Shown piece after piece: positions 1-8,823 of a stretch of 64,000 bases of DNA; position 1 is the first letter of the stretch; each line of letters begins with the position of its first letter. The notes beneath the pieces were generated by a model. It worked only from the letters and a program-made list of their open reading frames with translations. It was not told the origin of the DNA and made no database searches. A program made the translations under genes and the position numbers. Origin of the DNA: Paraphoma chrysanthemicola (Eukaryota > Ascomycota > Dothideomycetes > Pleosporales > Phaeosphaeriaceae); the NCBI GenBank assembly GCA_020744225.1, contig JAGMWG010000024.1, positions 372,001 to 436,000 on the forward strand. Reading direction: 5' to 3'.

Positions 1-687
1 GACGCTTGGACGCCCGCATAAGAGCCAGTATACCCTAGTCGACTATATTTCTTTCTTTCTGCGTTGCTATCGAACGGCTCATGCCGTTCACTCTTATGTT
101 GAGCTTTTCTCAGTGTGTCGGAAGCATTTGGGAGAAAGACCTGGTGCGAGGGGAACAGATGCTGAGTGCTGAGGTTGGGCACTTGGGATTCTCGAGTGCT
201 CATGCGGCAGTCACAGCGCTAGTCTACTTTGAGCCGCAGCGCACTTCGTTCGTCTTGCGCAAGATCATGTTTCTCAATATTTATCGTCAGATATAGATTC
301 GCTTGTCCTTAGAAGATAAAACCTGGGGTACGCATTATGATCTGCAAGGCTTGGTGCATCAGGCGTAAGGAAAGTCAATCTTCTTGGCGTGTTAGTGCGG
401 CGCATCGTTAGTGCATTCAGCCTTACAGTTCCGGCAGGCCATTCTTCGATCGGTAGCGATCCGCCTGCAAGATGTCAATCGGACAAACTGGAGAGCAACT
501 TGAACAATGCAAAGCATCAGTCGTGCGATAAATGTATTGTTATGACCGGCCGCCAAGAGCTTCGGCTGCAGCAGCCTTTTGATTAGACGGCCATTTTGTA
601 AGCCAAAACTCCTCCTCTAATGCATTTTGGATATCATTGACGCCGGCCTCTGACATGGAGAACCCCTAGCCCCTAGTCTCATCCTCA
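1..687. other. No gene seen at left edge
   Basis: Only short open frames (71 and 65 codons) without recognisable protein character are present. The right part is presumably the 3' flank of the BAR-SH3 gene, which ends at 688. Confidence 0.5.
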
Positions 688-2378
688 TTATTTGCAATAG
701 TTTGCTGGGAAGCTGCCCTTCACTCCCCCTATCTCGCCTTCCCACCAGTCTTGAGAGCTGTCCGTCTTCTTGATAACCTTGATTCGATCGCCTTCTCGGA
801 AGGACAAGTCGCCCGAAGTGTGGCTGTCAAAGTCGTACATGGCTGTGACATACTCTGATTGGAAAGAACCAATCTTCTTTGGCGGCGGCGGAGGCGGCTT
901 CTTCTTGCCTGCGGCGGGGTTCGGTGACGTCGAGCCATTCGAGCCGTTTGAACGAATCTTGGAAATGGCGAAATAATCGCTTTGGCCGTTGGTGCCGTTG
1001 GAGTAGGATGAGTCATGTGATGCGTTTGACGTGCGTCGACCCCACTGATCTGCGCTGGGCGTGGTCAGGTGCGGCGAGGCAGACGATATTCTTGGCTTCG
1101 AGGCGCTCAGGGAGCTGTACGAGGGCTTGCTGGAGAGGTTTAGGGCAGGACCATTTTCGGACGGCGATGTTAGTGTTGTGGAAGGTTTTGCGCTGGTACG
1201 ACTGATGGTCGGCACAGAGTCGTTACTGCTGGTCCTCCGACCTGGAATGACCTTGTTCCTAAGCCCAAGCCCAGTAAGTGTGTCTCCCTTATCCGGCAGT
1301 CGCATGGGCTGTTGGACCGCTTTGCCCGTTTTGAGCAGAGAAAACTCCTGTTCCATCTCCTTGCGCAACGAGGTGAAAGCGGCCTCCCACAGTGGGATGA
1401 CTTCCTCTGGCTCTGGTGGAGGGTCGGGATACCCTTGCTCGTGTGAGTACTGGTGTAGCACGGTGTACAAGTTCCCAATCAGGTTGTTCTGTAGCACAAT
1501 CTGGTTGGCAAGGAGGTGTGGCAGGATGGAGAAGGTGGCTGCGTTCAGCTTGGGCAATCGGTCGCGCAGGTTCTCGTCGGCAAGCTGGTATGCGTGCGTG
1601 GAGCGCTCGAGGTCGGCCTCGTGCTTGTTGAGGGCGATGTTGTCGCGGTCGGAGCGGCTCTTCTTGTTCTGGAGGGCTTCGCAGCGGCTCTTGTAGCGCT
1701 CGTAGTCGACCTGCGGGGTGTCAGCGAGACCAGCGACGATGCAACATCGAGCCCACCTTAGCATCTTCCCGCTTCTTGATGGCCTTCTTCATGGGCTTCA
1801 GCGAATCTCTTGCGAGTTTTGCGGGGATGATCAATTTCCGGTCAATGTCCTTGACCTCCTCCATCATGTCCGTCTTCAGCTCGGCAAAGGCGTCCTGCAG
1901 CGCAGAAACGCGCTCGAGGGTGGCATGGGGCGTCTCGACGGCGACATGAGAGCCGCCGGCACTCTTCTCGCCGCCCAATGGCTTGTAGATGGTGTGGAGA
2001 TACTCGATGGCGGCCAGCTGGTGGTTGAGGATGTTGGTCCACGCATCACGCCATTGCTTGGAGGAGGCCTCGAGCTGGGAGCGGGTCAGTCATGGCTGCA
2101 CGACATGTTAAGGGTTCAGCGAGCAAAAAAGACGCATTTTCGCATGATTTGGAGGTGAGTCTTGCAGCATGGACTTGTACTGGGAATTTGTTGGTCATTG
2201 ACCCCCGCCGGTTCACGCAGGTGCAACCACCGCAAATCCCATCTACCACCCACTATGACTGACGTACCTTTTCCAGCATGCTCTCCGAGTCGTTGAAGTC
2301 GCTCAACATGGCCTCGACATCGGCCTCGTTGGGCGTCCTTTTCAGGAAGCGCCCAAAGGTCCGCTGTGCGCGCTGCAT
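688..2378 (-). CDS. rvs167: BAR and SH3 domain protein (Rvs167/Hob1 type)
   Basis: Predicted amphiphysin-like protein that binds curved membrane and works with actin at endocytic sites; the role comes from the Rvs167/Hob1 family. Three exons: 2378-2268, 2074-1757 and 1710-688, giving 483 aa. The start is the ATG at 2378, which opens the typical N-terminus with MQRAQRTFGRF. The first intron (193 nt) carries CTGAC about 10 nt before its acceptor; the second is 46 nt. The BAR domain fills roughly residues 15-240 (exon 2 and the start of exon 3). A Ser/Pro-rich linker ends in a run of prolines, and the SH3 domain occupies about the last 57 residues (ALYDF-like AMYDFDS, then DWWEGE and the final FPANYCK). 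Domain order and length fit the family. Confidence 0.9.
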
Positions 2379-2968
2379 GCTGCCAGATGGTGGTGGGAAC
2401 AAGCAACCGCGGACTGCGGGCGGGATAAAACTAGCAGTCAAGCTCTGAGTCTGGAAGCTCGAAATGGGGATGTTCTGGGAGGGCGAGCTGCGCCAAAGCT
2501 AGCGGGTGGCTGTGCCGCGCGAAAGTTGGTAGGGAGAGGTGAGTGCTGGAAGAGGAGCTGAGGCCCCGCGTTGCCGTTTCATGGCTATGGCGCAGGGCCG
2601 GGCAGCGCAACACGAGCGCGCGCGGACTGCGGAGACTGGCGGGCCACTGCACTGTCAGCGTGCTGGTGGTAGGGCAGCCCGCCAGCATGCACCGAGCATT
2701 GGGCCATGGCTGCCGAGATCCGTGCGATTGCGTGTCCTGCTCGGCAACGAGGCGTCACCGCTGAAAGCTGAAGCACGTAGCGGCGGCGGGCATGTCTCGG
2801 TGGAGAGGGCGTAGAGCCGCGCTAAGTCACATGTTCTCGCGCGGGAAGCAGGCGCGCTGGTCCCGCCCCAGCGCGTCACCTTCACGCTGCACCCTCCAGC
2901 AACACCATTGACGATGCATCCATGTGGTCGACTGCACCAGCGACGCGTCCACGTCTAGTGCCCATTCG
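2379..2968. promoter_or_regulatory. Divergent intergenic region, BAR-SH3 / Mte1-like
   Basis: GC-rich stretch between two genes transcribed away from each other. It must hold both promoters. I see no clear TATA box and no third gene. A GTG-started reading frame from 2924 runs into the Mte1-like frame but has no ATG before 2969. Confidence 0.5.
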
Positions 2969-5401
2969 ATGACGGCCCCTTTCCGCGGCACACCCCACGC
3001 CTCCGCACTCCCCGCATCGCAGACAGCGCCAGTAGCAGAGTTCCGATGTCTCTTCACCCACGACGTCAGACGGAAGCAGAAGCGCTGGCAGGATGGCTAC
3101 CTCAAGTTCCACACCTTCAACAACCGCGTCATGGTCAGCGACCAGGCGAGGAACCACATTGGCGACACCTACTGGAAGGAGAGCACTGAGCTGCAGGAGG
3201 GAGATGAACTGACGCTCGACAAGGGCGTCATGGTGGAGGTCGCCGAGGCCATGGGCATCACTCAGACTGACCTGGCCCCGCTGTTCGAGAAGAGGCCCAA
3301 GGAACCGACCAAAGAACCGCCTGCCCGACCTGCGCCTTCCTCCACAACACGTCCTTTCCAGAGGCCGACGTCTGTAGTCCCAGGCAGTGGCACGCGCCCC
3401 GCATCCCAGCTGCGGCACAAATCGCTGAACACGCTTCTTGGCACCCCAAAGGGTCCAGTGGGAAAGGCAGTGCCGATGCAATCTCCATACGAAGCGCGGA
3501 GGGAGAAGGAGAAGGAGAATGACCTGGCAGAAGAGCGGGCGCCAAAGAGGCAGAAGACGACGTCGCGGTACACGGGATGGAGGGCGTCAAGTCCTGTGCA
3601 GGGAGACGAGTCACCACCCAGCAGAGCGACCCCTCTGTGGGCAAGAACGGCAGACGCAAAGAATGCACGTAGTCCTCACGTATCGCCGCCCAAACCTGTC
3701 ACCATCTCGTCCGAGTCCGACAACATCCCTGTGTTCACTTCAGACATAACATTACCGAGCCCGCCTCCCAAGGTCGTCAAAGTGCGGCCTTCGCAGCCTC
3801 TGAAATCTGCTCCGTTGGTTCAAGCCGCGGTGCTTCCTTCCCCGCCGCCGGTGCAGACCCCGAAAGCTCCCCGTACCAAGGTCAGACTGCCCAAGGCAAA
3901 AGCAGTGCAGACCCCAAGACAGCCTGATCCAACATCCTCGCCGCCAGTCAGTGCGTCGAATCGCCTGACTAACGTCGACTTTGCTGTCCAAGCTGTGCAA
4001 AAGCCACCCAAGAAGGCATCGCCACCCCCATCCCCGCCTCGCAACCTGAAAGCGAAGTCGCTGCGCTTGTCTGCAGGTGTAAGACGTGGGACTCTCCTTT
4101 GTCAGGCGTTACCCAAGCAGCCATCAAGGGTTGACGGTCAGGCCAGAGCATCGGCGTCAAAGCCAACGGCGATAATTACTTCACGAAGTGGATCGAGAGA
4201 GTCTTCGCAAGCGCTGGCTAGGAGAGTCGAGTGCAAATTAGGAAGTGGTGTTGTGTCAAATCGAGAACGTGTCGCCACAAGAAGCAAAACCAGCAATACC
4301 GAGCCTGAGCTCTTGCCATCTGGCTTCGAAGAAGACGATATGGCTTTTGACGCACCACAAGACATCTTTGAGGATCCAGAGATCTATCATGGCTTGATGG
4401 ATCAAATACTGCTCACCCCACCATCGCCCCCGGAAGGCGAACGACAGCCACATCATGAAGTAATCGCGTCTAATCCTTCCTCCAAGTCAAGGAAGCCTCA
4501 GCGGTCGAAACCTCCAGAACGAGAAGTAATCGACGTGGATGCTGACGAGCCGCCTATGCCCATATCAACTAAAGCCAAGGCTACCAGAGAAAGAAATGCA
4601 GTATCAGAAAGGACAGACAAAACACGACCAGAACGAACGGTCTCGCCATCTTGTGAGGCTGTGTTGAAGCCTCCGGTAGCCACGCGTCGACAAGTCTCCC
4701 CAACACTTTCCGATGCTTCTGAGACCAGATCAAGAACGACCTCAACGTCACCAACGAAGAAGCTTCTCTCCATTGGAGGCTTCCCCAAGAAATCGAAACG
4801 ACTCTCAAAAGAAGCCACTCCAAGTGCGCAACAATCTAGAGACAATGTTGCTCCGGCATCTCGCAGAGAAACCGTCGCATTGCCACCTCACCCCCTCCTC
4901 GCCAACAAGAACGGTCCACTCATGAGCACCACCGAGCTCGCATCTCTGCTGAAGAAGCCCACGAAGCGTCCCAAGTCCGACGATCCCATTGAAGACGACA
5001 CCACCGCAACCGGCAAATCCCCAGCCCGCAAGATGCGCCGCGTGCGCAGCGCAAACGATGCTCCGATACCCAGTACCGCTGAAGACTGGGAGAAACGCAA
5101 CCTACCCAAGACATCAAGCGATCTGACCGAAGTCGAATCAATTGCTCCAATGATGCCGCCGCCAAAGAAGAAAGAATCTACCCTTGCAGCCCTGACGAAG
5201 AAAACGGACCCAAGGAAGAAATTCAAGCGCACGCAGAGCTTGAATGTCGATACAAGTTTGGCGAGTTTGGGCGAGGTAGACGAGGTAGATCTGCCGAGTC
5301 CAGTAGTTGATAAGGATGTTGGGCCATGGAGTACAGAGGCATTTGATTTGTTTGACTGGAGGCCGCCTGGACGGGACGTGGGAGAGGGAGTTGCGGGATG
5401 A
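2969..5401 (+). CDS. Mte1/Dbl2-like protein with ZGRF1 N-terminal domain (DUF2439)
   Basis: Single exon, 810 aa from the first in-frame ATG at 2969. Residues about 20-100 form the conserved domain found in yeast Mte1, fission yeast Dbl2 and the N-terminus of vertebrate ZGRF1: FRCLFTHDVRRKQKRWQDG, then the IGDTY-like segment and an acidic-hydrophobic end. These proteins bind and regulate FANCM-family helicases (Mph1/Fml1) at D-loops and telomeres; that role is family knowledge. The middle 600 residues are low-complexity Ser/Pro/Lys-rich with many basic clusters, as expected of a disordered nuclear protein. The C-terminus keeps a short conserved stretch, GPWSTEAFDLFDWRPP. There is no helicase domain and no GRF zinc finger, unlike ZGRF1. 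Confidence 0.85.
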   Translation: MTAPFRGTPHASALPASQTAPVAEFRCLFTHDVRRKQKRWQDGYLKFHTFNNRVMVSDQARNHIGDTYWKESTELQEGDELTLDKGVMVEVAEAMGITQTDLAPLFEKRPKEPTKEPPARPAPSSTTRPFQRPTSVVPGSGTRPASQLRHKSLNTLLGTPKGPVGKAVPMQSPYEARREKEKENDLAEERAPKRQKTTSRYTGWRASSPVQGDESPPSRATPLWARTADAKNARSPHVSPPKPVTISSESDNIPVFTSDITLPSPPPKVVKVRPSQPLKSAPLVQAAVLPSPPPVQTPKAPRTKVRLPKAKAVQTPRQPDPTSSPPVSASNRLTNVDFAVQAVQKPPKKASPPPSPPRNLKAKSLRLSAGVRRGTLLCQALPKQPSRVDGQARASASKPTAIITSRSGSRESSQALARRVECKLGSGVVSNRERVATRSKTSNTEPELLPSGFEEDDMAFDAPQDIFEDPEIYHGLMDQILLTPPSPPEGERQPHHEVIASNPSSKSRKPQRSKPPEREVIDVDADEPPMPISTKAKATRERNAVSERTDKTRPERTVSPSCEAVLKPPVATRRQVSPTLSDASETRSRTTSTSPTKKLLSIGGFPKKSKRLSKEATPSAQQSRDNVAPASRRETVALPPHPLLANKNGPLMSTTELASLLKKPTKRPKSDDPIEDDTTATGKSPARKMRRVRSANDAPIPSTAEDWEKRNLPKTSSDLTEVESIAPMMPPPKKKESTLAALTKKTDPRKKFKRTQSLNVDTSLASLGEVDEVDLPSPVVDKDVGPWSTEAFDLFDWRPPGRDVGEGVAG

Positions 5402-5826
5402 GCCTTCTAAGCAACGTGTTGCAACGATCAGAATTACATTTAGATATACCGACATGTCATGGTATCTTTACGAATGTCCTTCCTAGAGCAGTTTGGGTGT
5501 ACCAAATGATGAATGAAAGAGGAAATCACACCATCAGACACACCAAGCGTTAGCAGCAGCCTCGCAACACAGTCTTTGCAGCTGCACTTTTGGTGATTGA
5601 TGAGACCAGGACATTTATGTAGGCACGTGACCAGCAGGGACCTTTGTGTATCAAATCAACACGATTCATGTGTCGCGAGACATAACGACTCTATTTTGCT
5701 CCCGATCAGCAAATTGATGTCCAATATTCGAAAAATCTTCAAAACTTCTGGGATATCACAAAGCCATATCTGGCCTGCTACCAATACTTCGTAGTCACCA
5801 GTTTAGATGTTCCTATCGATTAATTC
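5402..5826. other. Convergent intergenic region with one diverged repeat copy
   Basis: Lies between the 3' ends of the Mte1-like gene and the orphan on the minus strand. Positions 5541-5587 match the repeat units found beyond the orphan at 8655-8818 (see the repeat entries). Nothing else is recognisable. Confidence 0.5.
5541..5587 (+). repeat. GC-rich copy of the ~56-bp repeat
   Basis: This segment aligns without gaps to 8655-8701. Most differences are C here and T there, often in CpA context (for example GCAGCAGC against GTAGCAGT). It lies on the other side of the orphan gene 5827-8166, in the same orientation as the array at 8655. Confidence 0.6.
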
Positions 5827-8166
5827 TTACGACCCCCCATCCGCTTTAACTGCATACCTCCCTTCCAGTGTAACGGGATCATATTCTATAAAGGCCCCAT
5901 AGAGGAACCACGAGAGCGACACTGCACTATTCCCAGCGTAGAAGTAATGTACCGGTGCTGAGATGACAGGCACAATCTCCGCCCCACCTGGCCACAGAGC
6001 CAGCGCGTCAGCTGACATCTGCGCTGTAATCCTCTTGTTCGATCCGGTAGGTATCGGTATTCTTACACTAGAGAGAATCTCTTTGGCAAAAGCTGGCCAA
6101 GGGTTATTCACGTACGGACGAAGTACTTGCGGATGTGAGGGATCCCAATCCGGCGTGATAGTCCAGACTATGTTTGCGACGTTGACGGGTACGCTGTTGA
6201 TTGCATCTATGGATAGAGATGTGGGGATCGGCGTTGCTTTGAGATTCAATGTCCATTCGGTCACCGGATCCACAAGAGTGATGGAGCGACTTCCTTGCTC
6301 GTAGGCTTCACCGGCGTTGACGGTGACAATGGCATTAGGTACGCCTGGTGGTGGCGTATAGGTGATGAGCTGGCCGACCGGCCCGTAGGACGTGCCGTTG
6401 ATGCTGACGGTGCCAGGAACAGCCTGCCCATTGTCCATGTCAAAAGCCCGGACGGTGAACTGACAGGGACTTCCGCGGGTGGCCTGTGACGGTATCCCAT
6501 CCAGCTTGAGCTTGCCGGGCGCTACAGAGGTATATTCTGAACTCTTCGGTTTCGAAGTTGATTTGCAGATCATTTGGACGGCCACAACCAAGTCTTTGTA
6601 CTGAAGTGGTTTGAAGAGTTTGATCACCGCCTGAGCTGGGTTGATGATACGGGTGATGGCCGATTGGATTTCTTCGACGGGGTTGTCACGATGCTTAACC
6701 ACAATGTACACGCTTGCATCTGTGAGAACGCCAGTGAGGAAGACGAGCTGGTTGGTTGGACGGACTGGCCTGGCTAAACCTGGAGTGGGCAGCGGCGAAG
6801 GAAGGGGTATGACAGATGTGGTGATTTTGGCGTCCTCGCCGCAGCCAGATTGAGTTACAGTCACTGGGCCCTCTTTAAGACTTGGGTACACTTGTAGCAC
6901 AGGAGTGAGTCCGGGGCTCTGTATAATGTCTGAGATGGCTTCTCCGCTTGCATCAAATGCTTGGAGGTTAGTTCCTGGGAAAACATTCTCTAATGGTATG
7001 ACCGTGCCGCACTCGTAGAGATCAGTAGCGAATCTCGGCGGACCGCCGTCGGTGGGATTTCCTCCACCTTGCATGCCTCTGTACGCCTCAGGGCTCTCCT
7101 TTCCACAGTGCTCCTGCTTGATAAGGAACCAAGTCGCCCCGCCCGGGTGCCTCGTAGATATGTCGGACGGTAAATCGACAGTGGCGACATTTTCCACGAA
7201 AGGGTAACGTTCGAGCGGGGTCTTCTTTCCCTCGGACGGAAGCCCATCGCCCATCTGAACGTGGGTTATATATAGATTTCCAGGGGGTATGAGGCCGGAC
7301 GCGGTAATCCGGAGGACTTGGTCGCACACTTCGTGGTTCAACACCGGTGGAGGGATCGAGCTATATGGTTCAATTGTTTCGTTCCAGGCTGGACCTGGCT
7401 CCTTGATGCATCTTGGAAGTCTCTGCCGTAGCTGTATGTTGCCTTTCTTCACTGGAAAGGACATGTTAAGCCAGAAGTCCCGTTGAACATTGAAGAATTT
7501 GAAGGTTTGCCCCTCGTTGTCAACCTCCGTAATGGCCCCGGGAACCATATTGAAGAAAATGAGCCTCGTGTCACATTCTTTGGCCGGCTGTAAATTGCCT
7601 GGTAAGAGATCTTTGTAGTCCGTTGGAAAGGGAGGTATGAAGGGCAGGTCAGGGCTAGGTCCGCTGGTTTCATTGCCGTTTATTGTGGCCTTTTGATAGA
7701 TTTCAACTTTAGATCCCGCAGTGATTTGCAGCTCAAAATCGTCGATTCCGCACAGCGATTTTTCCCGGGTGATTGTTTGATTGCCGACCTCGTTTCCATC
7801 GATTAAAGTGACCAGAGTCGCACCGGGAGTGAGATTTTCGCACTGAATGTCAGACATGCGTGTGTGCAATACCGAAGTCAATCGTGGAGGCTCCAAGCTG
7901 ACGCCCTTGACCTGAACTCCGTAGCGGCTGCGCTCGCTGGCTCCCTCAGATGTAATCTGGAGGCCGGTCAGAGCGTGCGACTCTACCAAGCGTGATGTCT
8001 CGATTCGGATATAGGCTTGTCCATCGGCTTGAGCCATATCGGCACCGACGCGATCGTCGCCATCGTATATTTCAACTTTGGCTCCTTGATGAACACCGGT
8101 CACTCTTACGGTTTGTGAGATGACCGTTACTGGGCCGTGAAGTGTGATAGGTAGAGGGACAGGCAT
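5827..8166 (-). CDS. Orphan 779-aa protein, beta-rich, Ig-like modules
   Basis: One uninterrupted frame from the ATG at 8166. I do not recognise the family. The sequence is rich in alternating beta-strand-like segments separated by Gly/Pro/Asn turns. The N-terminal ~200 residues look like two Ig/adhesin-type modules (TVRVTGVHQGAKVEIYDGDD is typical). A Pro-rich linker near residue 450 precedes further such modules. There is no obvious signal peptide, membrane segment or catalytic motif, and cysteines are scattered. The lack of introns in 2.3 kb, the position between copies of a repeat and the transposon 660 bp away suggest an accessory, possibly transferred gene; this is inference. It could be a carbohydrate-binding or structural protein. 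Function unknown. Confidence 0.75.
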   Translation of the reverse strand: MPVPLPITLHGPVTVISQTVRVTGVHQGAKVEIYDGDDRVGADMAQADGQAYIRIETSRLVESHALTGLQITSEGASERSRYGVQVKGVSLEPPRLTSVLHTRMSDIQCENLTPGATLVTLIDGNEVGNQTITREKSLCGIDDFELQITAGSKVEIYQKATINGNETSGPSPDLPFIPPFPTDYKDLLPGNLQPAKECDTRLIFFNMVPGAITEVDNEGQTFKFFNVQRDFWLNMSFPVKKGNIQLRQRLPRCIKEPGPAWNETIEPYSSIPPPVLNHEVCDQVLRITASGLIPPGNLYITHVQMGDGLPSEGKKTPLERYPFVENVATVDLPSDISTRHPGGATWFLIKQEHCGKESPEAYRGMQGGGNPTDGGPPRFATDLYECGTVIPLENVFPGTNLQAFDASGEAISDIIQSPGLTPVLQVYPSLKEGPVTVTQSGCGEDAKITTSVIPLPSPLPTPGLARPVRPTNQLVFLTGVLTDASVYIVVKHRDNPVEEIQSAITRIINPAQAVIKLFKPLQYKDLVVAVQMICKSTSKPKSSEYTSVAPGKLKLDGIPSQATRGSPCQFTVRAFDMDNGQAVPGTVSINGTSYGPVGQLITYTPPPGVPNAIVTVNAGEAYEQGSRSITLVDPVTEWTLNLKATPIPTSLSIDAINSVPVNVANIVWTITPDWDPSHPQVLRPYVNNPWPAFAKEILSSVRIPIPTGSNKRITAQMSADALALWPGGAEIVPVISAPVHYFYAGNSAVSLSWFLYGAFIEYDPVTLEGRYAVKADGGS

Positions 8167-8654
8167 ATTTAGTCAGTTGAGTGTAACAAGAGGGTATCCA
8201 AAACAATAATGTGTAGCACCAAATGCGAAACGACAGAGGAGAGTGGGGACAAGGCCAATTGTATTCATCGAGCTTGGGGAGTCACAACTATCCTTCTCGT
8301 TAATGAGTGCGGGGTATTGATTCAGCTGGTAATGGGGGATCAATCTTGACTCTCGTGTCTTTTATCCAATCAATTTACAGCTGAGTATTTTAAGTTATCA
8401 AGGCATGATTGGCTGCTCGGAATCAGAGCGCTTGCCGCGCCCGCTGCGGGGAAAACAGGCTCTAGTGAGCATAACTGGTTTCATACTCGCCAGCAGCGAG
8501 ATCAGCTCGAATCGGTGGGGCTAACAAGCCGATGGGCGAGTGGGAAAGACGGGGTAAGTTACGTGCAGTATCAACAAAATGCACTCTCAAATCTTCTAGT
8601 ACTGTCAGCTCGTTGTGCGGCGATTATACACTAGTCGCACTGCAAGATCAAACA

Positions 8655-8820
8655 CTCTTAGCGTTAGTAGCAGTCTTGTAATACTATCTTTGTAGCTGCA
8701 GTTACCTGCTACACTATTAAATACAATAAGCGTCAGTAGTAGTCTCGTGATATAGTCTTTAAAGCTACACTATTAGATATACTAAGCGTTCGTAGTAGTC
8801 TTGTGATATAGTCTTTACGG
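8655..8820 (+). repeat. Diverged ~56-bp repeat array, left of transposon
   Basis: Three units share the core AAGCGTYAGTAGTAGTCT..GTGATATAGTCTTT. They start near 8659, 8728 and 8784, so the spacings are 69 and then 56 bp. Units two and three are preceded by CTACACTATTA. A further degraded unit lies just right of the transposon (10686-10730). The units are AT-richer than the copy at 5541-5587. Confidence 0.65.
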
Positions 8821-8823
8821 CTA

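Noticed and set aside
2924..2968. N-terminal extension of the Mte1-like protein
   Set aside because: Starts at GTG; the first in-frame ATG is at 2969, ~20 residues before the conserved domain.
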